A stretch of 64,000 nucleotides of DNA from Gemmatirosa kalamazoonensis (GTDB lineage: Bacteria > Gemmatimonadota > Gemmatimonadetes > Gemmatimonadales > Gemmatimonadaceae). Below are positions 45,837 through 53,232 of this stretch, piece after piece. The stretch lies in assembly GCF_000522985.1 (NCBI RefSeq), contig NZ_CP007129.1, positions 310,001 to 374,000 of the forward strand. Direction: 5' to 3'. A model generated the notes under the pieces. It did no database searches, had not been told where the DNA came from, and worked only from the letters and a program-made list of their open reading frames with translations. Position 1 is the stretch's first letter. Each line of letters opens with the position of its first letter. The translations under genes and the position numbers were made by a program.

Positions 45837-45903
45837 ACCGCAGAGGACGCAGAGGAGAACCACGTTGTTGGTTTCCTCTGCGGCCTTTGCGTCCTCCGCG
45901 GTT
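45836..45903. repeat. Inverted repeat R18, CGCAGAGGA-word arms
   Basis: AACCGCAGAGGACGCAGAGG (45836 on) faces CCTCTGCGG...CCTCCGCGGTT (to 45903) with the core GAACCACGTTGTTGGTTTC. It lies exactly between the convergent araD and 45915 genes, where it could serve as a bidirectional terminator. Confidence 0.88.
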
Positions 45904-45914
45904 CAATGCCGTTG

Positions 45915-46583
45915 CTAACGCGTGCGCGTGACGCGCAGGTTCGCGAAGTACCCGGGCGATCCCTCGCCGATCCAGACGCCGACGGAGCCGCCGGTGCGGT
46001 CGGTCAGCTCGTCGACGACGAGCGACGGCGCCGGCTGGTCGTCGACGTAGACACTCACCTTCGGCCGCTGCACGACGACGCGCACGTGGAACCACGCGTC
46101 GCCGTCGGGCTCGGGGACGATCGGCTTCTCGTACTTGCCGGGCTGCCCCGTGCGCAGCGGCTGCCACGGGAACTTCGGGTGCGACACGTACTGCACGGCG
46201 TGGGCGTGGCGCGTCGAGTCGGTCGCGCGGAAGTTGAACGGCCGGAAGTACACCGCCTCGTGCGTCGTGTCGTCGACGACGTGGAACGCGACGCCGAGGA
46301 AGCTGCCCTGCACGGGTTGGCTGCGACCGAGCACGTCGAGCTCGATGACGCCGTTCGTGAACTCGAAGCCGTCGAGCCAGATCACGTCGTAGCCGGGCGC
46401 CGAGTCGACGGCGAGCGCGCGCTTGCCCTTGATGTCCACGACCCGCGTCGCGCGGCCGGCGGGCGTCTTCCAGCGCGGGTCCTTGCCGACGGTCGTCAGG
46501 TCGAGGTTCTCCGGCGTCTGCGCGCGTGCTATCGCGGCGGCGAGCGTGAACGCGGCGGCGAGACAGCGGTGAGCGATGCGCAT
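45915..46583 (-). CDS. Exported concanavalin-like (DUF1080-type) protein
   Basis: A 222-aa protein with a signal peptide (MRIAHRCLAAAFTLAAAIARAQ). The body is a beta-sandwich of the laminin-G/DUF1080 kind: DVIWLDGFEFTNGVIELDV, FLGVAFHVVDD, VYFRPFNFR, WFHVRVVVQRPKVSVYVDD and GSVGVWIGEGSPGYFANLRV. DUF1080 domains (3-keto-disaccharide hydrolase-like) occur widely in secreted carbohydrate-binding or -cleaving proteins. The specific sugar is not visible. It is divergent from the first kinase gene, with a 124-bp promoter gap. Confidence 0.7.
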   Translation of the reverse strand: MRIAHRCLAAAFTLAAAIARAQTPENLDLTTVGKDPRWKTPAGRATRVVDIKGKRALAVDSAPGYDVIWLDGFEFTNGVIELDVLGRSQPVQGSFLGVAFHVVDDTTHEAVYFRPFNFRATDSTRHAHAVQYVSHPKFPWQPLRTGQPGKYEKPIVPEPDGDAWFHVRVVVQRPKVSVYVDDQPAPSLVVDELTDRTGGSVGVWIGEGSPGYFANLRVTRTR

Positions 46584-46707
46584 GGGCTCTCCTGGCCGTG
46601 GTACGCCCGATACGATCCGACCGCTGGGGTGGTTTCGCGAGCGCGTTCCGCCGGACGCTGGCGGTCGGCCGGGCGGCCGCGCACGTTTGCCGCCTCATGC
46701 GGCCCCG

Positions 46708-49152
46708 ATGACCGACCTCCGCGAGCGCCTCCAGACCTCCCTCGGCGACGCCTACACGATCGAGCGCGAGCTCGGCGGTGGAGGGATGTCGCAGGTGTTC
46801 GTCGCCGAAGACACCGGACTCGGGCGGCGCGTCGTCGTGAAGGTGCTTCCCGCGGCGCTCGCGGCGAGCGTCTCCATCGCGCGCTTCCGGCGGGAGATCG
46901 CGCTCGCGGCCAGGCTGCAGCATCCGCACATCGTGCCGGTCCTCGCCGCGGGACAGACGGACGACGGGCTGCCGTACTACACCATGCCCTACGTCGAGGG
47001 CGAGAGCCTGCGCGCGCGCCTCGGCCGCGGCGGGCTGCCGATCCGCGAGGCGGTCGGCGTCCTGCGCGACGTCGCGAAGGCGCTCGCCTACGCGCACGCG
47101 CAGGGCATCGCGCACCGCGACGTCAAGCCGGACAACATCCTGCTCACCGACACGTCGGCGGTGATCACCGACTTCGGCGTCGCCAAGGCCCTCAGCGCGT
47201 CGGCGACGGGCGAGGCGTTGACGTCGGTGGGCATCGCGTTAGGCACCCCGGCCTACATGGCGCCCGAGCAGGCGGTCGCCGATCCGGCCACCGACGCGCG
47301 CGCGGACCTCTACTCGCTCGGCGTCGTCGCGTACGAGATGCTCGTCGGGCACCAGCCGTTCGCGGGGCGTACCGGGCAGGCCGTCCTCGCCGCGCACGCC
47401 ACCCAGATGCCGACGCCGATCGCCACGCTGCGGCCGTCGGTGCCGTCCGCGCTGGCGGCGCTCGTGATGCGCTGCCTGGAGAAGCGCCCCGAGGACCGCC
47501 CGCAGACGGCGCGCGAGATCCTCGACGCGCTCGACGCGACGCCGGCGGCCGGCTTCGCGCCGGCGCGTGGCGCGCGCTCGGTGGCGCTCGCCGGCGGCGC
47601 CCGCCTCGCGCTCGCCGTCGGCGCCGTCGTGGTGTTGCTCGCCCTCGTGGCGGGTGCGTTCGCGTGGCGCGCGCGCACGGGCCGCTCCGCCAGCGGCGAG
47701 ATCCGCTCGCTCGCCGTGCTGCCATTCGTGAACACGAGCGGCGATCGGCAGGACGACTACTTCAGCGACGGGCTCACCGACGAGCTGGCGCACGCGCTCG
47801 CGCACGTCCCGGGGCTCACGCTCGCCGGCCGCACGTCGACCTACGCGTTCAAGGGCAGGTTTGTGTCGGCGCCGGAGATCGGCAAGGCGTTAGGCGTCCG
47901 CGCGCTCGTGACCGGCACCGTCAGGCGCGCGGGCGACCGGTTGCGCGTGACGACGCAGCTCGTGAGCGCCGCCGACGGCACGGTGATGTGGGACAGCGTC
48001 TACGAGAGCCGCTCGGGCGACGTGTTCGCCGTGCAGGACTCGCTCACGCGCGCCGTCGCCGCCGCGCTCGCGCGGACGTTAGGCGGCCGCGACGACCCGG
48101 CCGACCGGCCGCGCGCGACCGAGGTGACGGTCGGGCGGGGCACCACGAACGCGGAGGCGTACGAGCTCTATCTCAAGGGGATGTACTACTGGCACGAGCG
48201 CGGCGCGGAGAACGTCGCGCGGTCGATCGGGCTGTTCCAGCAGGCCATCGCCCGCGACCCCACGTTCGCGCGCGCGTACGCCGCGCTGGCGTTCGCCTAC
48301 GAGGTGCTGCGCGTCTACGTCCCCGACCCCACGGACTCGGCCACGTCGCTGTTCAATGCGAGTGCGCGGCGCGCGATGACGCTCGACTCCACGCTCGCCG
48401 ACGCGCAGATCGCGCAGGCCCTCGCGTTCGAGCACGACTTCCGCTTTCCGGAGGCGGAGCGATACTACCGCGCCGTGATCGCCGCCGAGCCGTCGAACGA
48501 GTTCGCGCACCACGTGCTCGGCTTCATGCTGCGGAGCATCGGGCGCACCGACGAGGCGATCGCCGAGCTGCGCGTGGCGACGCGGCTCGACCCGCTGGCC
48601 AAGTCGGCGGGGACGGTGCTCGGGGCGACGCTCACCGAGGCCCGTCGATTCGGAGAGGCCGAGACCGCGATCCGTCGCATCCTGGCGATCGACTCCACGT
48701 TCTCGCTCGCGCTCGGCGACCTCGGGCTCATCCAGGCGTTAGGCGGCCGGCCCGACTGCGCGGTGCGCACGCTGGAGCGTGGCGTACGGCTGCACCCCGA
48801 GGCGCGCGGGATGCACGGGAGACTGCTCTTCGCGTACGCCGCGGCGGGCCGGTGGGATGACGCGGAACGCGTGCGCGCGAGCCTTCACCAGCCCGGAGGC
48901 GATCTGTCGGGCGGCGTCGAGACGGCGTTCGCGGACTTCGTGCTCGACGACCGCGAGCCGCTCGTGCGCCTGCTCACCACGCGCGCGGGCCAGTACCACT
49001 GGATCAGCACCTTCGGCAGTCTTGGCTGCAACCCCTTCCTCGACCCGCTGTGGACCGACGCGCGCTTCCGCGCGGCGATGCGCGATCTCGGCGTCGCCCC
49101 GTGCGCGCTCGCCCGGCCATGGCCGTTCGCCCCGCCGACGCTCGCTCGATGA
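46708..49152 (+). CDS. Transmembrane Ser/Thr protein kinase with C-terminal TPR-like region
   Basis: An 814-aa protein. Kinase domain (residues about 17-280): Gly loop ELGGGGMSQVFVAED, Lys45 in VVVKVLP, catalytic loop HRDVKPDN, DFG in ITDFGVAK, MAPEQ. A hydrophobic segment near 305-325 (VGAVVVLLALVAGAFAW) is followed by an extracytoplasmic part that begins RSLAVLPFVNTSGD, a TolB/CadC-like element, and then helical TPR-like repeats. ATG 46708 was preferred to earlier starts because the conserved domain begins 16 residues on. It forms a tandem pair with the next gene. Confidence 0.92.
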   Translation: MTDLRERLQTSLGDAYTIERELGGGGMSQVFVAEDTGLGRRVVVKVLPAALAASVSIARFRREIALAARLQHPHIVPVLAAGQTDDGLPYYTMPYVEGESLRARLGRGGLPIREAVGVLRDVAKALAYAHAQGIAHRDVKPDNILLTDTSAVITDFGVAKALSASATGEALTSVGIALGTPAYMAPEQAVADPATDARADLYSLGVVAYEMLVGHQPFAGRTGQAVLAAHATQMPTPIATLRPSVPSALAALVMRCLEKRPEDRPQTAREILDALDATPAAGFAPARGARSVALAGGARLALAVGAVVVLLALVAGAFAWRARTGRSASGEIRSLAVLPFVNTSGDRQDDYFSDGLTDELAHALAHVPGLTLAGRTSTYAFKGRFVSAPEIGKALGVRALVTGTVRRAGDRLRVTTQLVSAADGTVMWDSVYESRSGDVFAVQDSLTRAVAAALARTLGGRDDPADRPRATEVTVGRGTTNAEAYELYLKGMYYWHERGAENVARSIGLFQQAIARDPTFARAYAALAFAYEVLRVYVPDPTDSATSLFNASARRAMTLDSTLADAQIAQALAFEHDFRFPEAERYYRAVIAAEPSNEFAHHVLGFMLRSIGRTDEAIAELRVATRLDPLAKSAGTVLGATLTEARRFGEAETAIRRILAIDSTFSLALGDLGLIQALGGRPDCAVRTLERGVRLHPEARGMHGRLLFAYAAAGRWDDAERVRASLHQPGGDLSGGVETAFADFVLDDREPLVRLLTTRAGQYHWISTFGSLGCNPFLDPLWTDARFRAAMRDLGVAPCALARPWPFAPPTLAR

Positions 49153-51533
49153 CCCACCTCCGCGAGCAGCTCCAGGCATCGTTAGGCACCGGGTACACCA
49201 TCGAGCGCGAGCTCGGCGGCGGTGGCATGTCGCAGGTGTTCGTCGCCGAAGATACGACGCTCGGCCGCCGCGTGGTCGTGAAGGTGCTGCCGGCGGCGCT
49301 CGCGGCCGGCGTCTCGATCGCGCGGTTCAACCGGGAGATCGCGCTCGCCGCGCGCGTGCAGCATCCGCACGTCGTTCCCGTGCTCACTGCCGGGCAGACG
49401 GGCGACGGGCTGCCGTACTACACCATGCCGTACGTCGAGGGGGAGAGTCTCCGGGCCCGACTCGCGCGCGGCGAGCTGCCTGTAGCCGATGCGGTCTCCG
49501 TGCTGCGCGACGTCGCGAAGGCGCTCGACTACGCGCACGGGCAGGGCGTCACGCACCGCGACATCAAGCCCGACAACATTCTCCTGAGCCGGGGCTCGGC
49601 GGTCCTCACCGACTTCGGCGTGGCGAAGGCGCTCAGCGAGTCGGCCGCGGGCGAGGGGCTGACGTCGGTCGGCGTCGCGTTAGGCACGCCGGCCTACATG
49701 GCGCCCGAGCAGGCCGTCGCCGACCCGCATACCGACACACGCGCCGACATCTACGCGCTGGGCGTCGTGGCGTACGAGATGCTCGCCGGGCAGCCGCCGT
49801 TCGCCGGGCGCAACGCGCAGGCGCTGCTCGCCGCGCACGCCACCGAGGCGCCGGTGCCGCTCGCGACGCTCCGCCCCGCCTGCCCTCCGGTGCTGGCCGC
49901 GCTGGTGATGCGTTGCCTCGAGAAACGCCCGGGCGACCGGCCGCAGACGGCGGGGGAGATCCTGCACGCGTTAGGCACCGTCCCGACCGCCGACGTCGCG
50001 CCGACGCCCGCCGCCCGACCGACGCCGCCGCGCCTCGCCGGCCGCCTCCCACTCGCGCTGGCCGCGCTCGCGGCGCTGGCCCTCGTGGCGGGCGCACTCG
50101 CGCGGCGCGCCGGCGCGCCCGTCGGCGACGCGATTCGCTCGGTCGCCGTGCTCCCGTTCGAGAACACGAGTGGCGACACGTCGTATGCGTACCTGGAGGA
50201 CGGGCTCGCCGACCGCGTCCGCGACGCGCTCAGCGCCGCGCCGGCGCTCACGGTGAAGGCGCGTGGATCGTCGCGGCAACTGAAGGGTCGGGACGCGCGC
50301 GAGGTCGGCCGCGCGCTCGGCGTCGACGCGGTGGTGCAGGGGACGGTGAGCCGGTCGCGCGACCGGCTGCACGTGACGGCGGAGCTCGTGCGCTCCGCGA
50401 CCGACGCGGCGCTCTGGAGCCGCACGCTCGACGGCGGGGCCGACGAGCTTCCGCGCATGCAGGACACGATCGCCAGCGACATCGCCGAGCGGCTGCACGT
50501 GGCGACGGCGACGGCCCCCGTGACCAGCGCGCGCGGCACGACGAACGTCGACGCGTACAACAGCTTCCTGCGTGGGCGCTACGCCGCCGACCGCCTCGAC
50601 TGGCCGCACGCGATCGCCCACTTCCGCGACGCCGTCGCACGCGACCCGGGCTTCGCGCGCGCCCACGGCTACCTCGCGATCGCGTACGTGAACGGCCCCA
50701 CGCTCGGCGCCGCGAACGTCGACTCGATGAACGCGCTGGCGTCCGCGAGCGCGCGGCGGGCGCTCGCGCTCGACTCCACCATCGCGGAGGCGTACGCCGC
50801 GCAGTCGCTCGTGCTCACCGCCGAGATGCGTTTCGGCGACGCCGTCTCGCCGCTCGCGAAGGCGCTGGCGTTCGACTCCACGAACAGCGACCTCCTGGCG
50901 GGCTACGGCTTGGCGCTGGATCAGGTGGGGCGCGTGTCCGACGGACTCATATGGACGCGCCGCGCCCACGACCGCGACCCGCTCTCCGGGGCCGCGACGG
51001 GCATCTACGGCTACGCCCTCGGGCTGGCCGGCCGGTACGACGCCGCAGTCCCGATGATCCGCGCATCGCTCGAGATCGATCCGAACAACGTGCTCGCGCT
51101 CCAGGGCGTCGGCGTCCTCTACGCGCTCGTCGGGCGACCCGACAGCGCGGCCGTCTACCTCGAGCGAGCGTACCACACCGCGCCCGGCATGTTCTGGCGG
51201 CGCGCCAACCTCGTGCTGGCCGACGCGATGCGCGGGCGTCGCGCCGACGCGGCGCGGCAGCGCGCGCTGATGGAGCACGAGGACCTGGGCAACTCGCCCA
51301 ACTTCCTGCGGGCGGTGGCGAGCATCGCGTTAGGCGACACCGACAAGGCGATGACGGCGCTCGAGCGCAGCGTCGCCGCGAAGGAGTCGCTCGCCGGCCT
51401 CGTCAGCCTGCCATGCGACCCGATGTTCGACTCTCTCAAGTCGGATGCCCGATTCGACGCGCTCATGCGCCGCGTCGGTGCGCGCGCGTGCCCCGCGACC
51501 GCGAAGTGGCCCATACCCCGCCGAACGCCCTGA
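49149..51533 (+). CDS. Transmembrane Ser/Thr protein kinase with C-terminal TPR-like region, paralogue
   Basis: A 794-aa protein that overlaps the previous stop as ATGA. Same layout as its neighbour: ELGGGGMSQVFVAEDT, VVVKVLPAAL, HRDIKPDN, LTDFGVAKAL, MAPEQ, a membrane span near residues 300-320, RSVAVLPFENTSGD and helical repeats. The first 330 residues are very similar to the upstream copy while the C-terminal parts differ, as expected for an old tandem duplication with a diverged sensor. The ligand or phosphorylation targets are unknown. Confidence 0.92.
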   Translation: MTHLREQLQASLGTGYTIERELGGGGMSQVFVAEDTTLGRRVVVKVLPAALAAGVSIARFNREIALAARVQHPHVVPVLTAGQTGDGLPYYTMPYVEGESLRARLARGELPVADAVSVLRDVAKALDYAHGQGVTHRDIKPDNILLSRGSAVLTDFGVAKALSESAAGEGLTSVGVALGTPAYMAPEQAVADPHTDTRADIYALGVVAYEMLAGQPPFAGRNAQALLAAHATEAPVPLATLRPACPPVLAALVMRCLEKRPGDRPQTAGEILHALGTVPTADVAPTPAARPTPPRLAGRLPLALAALAALALVAGALARRAGAPVGDAIRSVAVLPFENTSGDTSYAYLEDGLADRVRDALSAAPALTVKARGSSRQLKGRDAREVGRALGVDAVVQGTVSRSRDRLHVTAELVRSATDAALWSRTLDGGADELPRMQDTIASDIAERLHVATATAPVTSARGTTNVDAYNSFLRGRYAADRLDWPHAIAHFRDAVARDPGFARAHGYLAIAYVNGPTLGAANVDSMNALASASARRALALDSTIAEAYAAQSLVLTAEMRFGDAVSPLAKALAFDSTNSDLLAGYGLALDQVGRVSDGLIWTRRAHDRDPLSGAATGIYGYALGLAGRYDAAVPMIRASLEIDPNNVLALQGVGVLYALVGRPDSAAVYLERAYHTAPGMFWRRANLVLADAMRGRRADAARQRALMEHEDLGNSPNFLRAVASIALGDTDKAMTALERSVAAKESLAGLVSLPCDPMFDSLKSDARFDALMRRVGARACPATAKWPIPRRTP

Positions 51534-51543
51534 GAACCCAGCC

Positions 51544-53043
51544 ATGCGCCTCCGCCTCGCCTACTGCCTCATGATGCTCGTCGCCGCGCTCCCGAGCGCG
51601 GCGAGGACTCTCTCCGCGCAGATCCCAGCCGGTGAGTACGCGGACCGCCGCGACCAGCTGCTCGCGCACATCGACTCCGGCGTCGTCGTCGCGTTCGGCG
51701 GTGCGGGCGAGGTCACGCACTGGCCGCCGACGCGACAGCTCCCGTCGTTCATGTATCTCACCGGCTTCGACGAGCCCGACGCGGTGCTGCTGCTCGTGAA
51801 GCGCGGCGGCGCGCGCGCGGCGACGCTGTTCGTGCCGCCGCGCAACCCGCGCATGGAGCTGTTCGTCGGCGCGCGCGTGGGGCCGACGGAGGTACAGGAG
51901 CGCACCGGCATGACCGGCCGCCCCGTCGCGGACTTCCGCCGCGCGCTCGACTCGCTGCTCGACGCGGGCTTGCCGATGTACGTCGTGTCGGACGTGCACT
52001 CGATCGACTACGCCGCCGTCGACACGCTCACGCGCAGCGCGCGCTTCGTCGAGCACCTGCGCAGCGGGCGCCCCGCGCTCGGCGTGGTGTCGCTCGACTC
52101 CGTCGTGGAGCGGATGCGCGCGCGGAAGAGCCCCGCCGAGCTCGCGCTGCTGCGCCGCGCCGCGCAGATCTCCGTCGCCGCGCACCGCGAGGCGATGCGC
52201 GCCGCGGCGCCCGGCTGCAACGAGGGCGAGATCCAGGCGCTGATGGAGGGCGTCTTCCGACGCATGGGTGCCGAGCGCCCATCGTACGGCAGCATCGTCG
52301 GCTCGGGACCGAACGCGCTCGTGCTGCACTACGATCGCAACGCGCGGCAGATGGAGGCCGGCGATCTGCTGCTCATCGACGCCGCCGCGGAGTTCGACCA
52401 CTACGGCGCGGACGTGACGCGCACCATGCCGGTGAGCGGCCGCTTCACGCCGGCGCAGCGCGCGGTGTACGACATCGTGCTCGCGGCGCAGGCGGCGTAC
52501 GTCAGGCAGATCCGCCCCGGCGGCACGGTGCGCATGGCGAACGACTCGGGGCGCGCGGTCGTCGGCGCTGGGCTCGCGCGGCTCGGCCTCATCGACTCCG
52601 CGAACGCGACGTACGACGCACCGTCGCCGAACCGCTGCCCGCCCGCGGGGTGTCCGCAGATCGGGTTGTACGCGTGGCACGGCTTCGGCGGGCACGGCAT
52701 CGGCCTCGAGGTGCACGACCCGGCTCAGTACTACGACGCACCGGGCAACTTCGCGCCGGGCGACGTGTTCACCGTGGAGCCGGGGATCTACGTCAACCCC
52801 GCGATCCTCGACGGCCTGCCCGACACGCCGCGCAACCGCGCGCTCGTCGCGCGCCTGCGTCCGGTGATGGACCGCTATCGCAACGTCGGCGTGCGCATCG
52901 AGGACGACTACGCGGTGACGGCGACCGGCGTCGAGTGGCTCTCCGCCGGCGTGCCGCGCGAGGCCGCCGAGATCGAGGCGCTGCGCCGACGTCCCTCGCC
53001 GCAGCTGCCCGGCGGCGGCACGTGCGCGAAGCCGCGCATGTGA
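51544..53043 (+). CDS. Exported M24 family aminopeptidase P-like enzyme
   Basis: A 499-aa protein with a signal peptide (MRLRLAYCLMMLVAALPSAARTLSAQ). After an aminopeptidase-P N-domain (residues about 30-170), the pita-bread domain carries Asp pair in LLIDAAAEFDHYGADVTRT, His in GFGGHGIGLEVHD, Glu in FTVEPGIYV and Glu in VRIEDDYAVT. It would release an N-terminal residue before proline in the periplasm. Two M24 enzymes, two S9 enzymes and one M1 enzyme in one window point to peptide feeding. It follows the kinase pair after 10 bp. Confidence 0.9.
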   Translation: MRLRLAYCLMMLVAALPSAARTLSAQIPAGEYADRRDQLLAHIDSGVVVAFGGAGEVTHWPPTRQLPSFMYLTGFDEPDAVLLLVKRGGARAATLFVPPRNPRMELFVGARVGPTEVQERTGMTGRPVADFRRALDSLLDAGLPMYVVSDVHSIDYAAVDTLTRSARFVEHLRSGRPALGVVSLDSVVERMRARKSPAELALLRRAAQISVAAHREAMRAAAPGCNEGEIQALMEGVFRRMGAERPSYGSIVGSGPNALVLHYDRNARQMEAGDLLLIDAAAEFDHYGADVTRTMPVSGRFTPAQRAVYDIVLAAQAAYVRQIRPGGTVRMANDSGRAVVGAGLARLGLIDSANATYDAPSPNRCPPAGCPQIGLYAWHGFGGHGIGLEVHDPAQYYDAPGNFAPGDVFTVEPGIYVNPAILDGLPDTPRNRALVARLRPVMDRYRNVGVRIEDDYAVTATGVEWLSAGVPREAAEIEALRRRPSPQLPGGGTCAKPRM

Positions 53044-53072
53044 GTGTCGCGTCCTCGTGCGCGCTCGTCCTG

Positions 53073-53219
53073 GACTCCACGTACGTGTTTATTGAGGACT
53101 GAAGGAGGACTGAAGAGGGACTGAAGCAGGACCAAACACAACGTCTTTGTTGTTGGTCCTTCTTCAGTCCTTCTTCAGTCCTTCTTCAGTCCTACCAGAC
53201 CACGTACGTGGAGTCGTGA
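53073..53219. repeat. Nested inverted repeat R20 with ACTCCACGTACGTG ends
   Basis: Ends GACTCCACGTACGTG (53073 on) and CACGTACGTGGAGTC (53201-53215) enclose GGACTGAAG words (53097-53130) facing CTTCAGTCC words (53160-53191). The centre is the reverse complement of the R11 centre. It lies between the convergent M24 and DUF5916 genes. Confidence 0.88.
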
Positions 53220-53232
53220 GGGCCGGGCCCGC

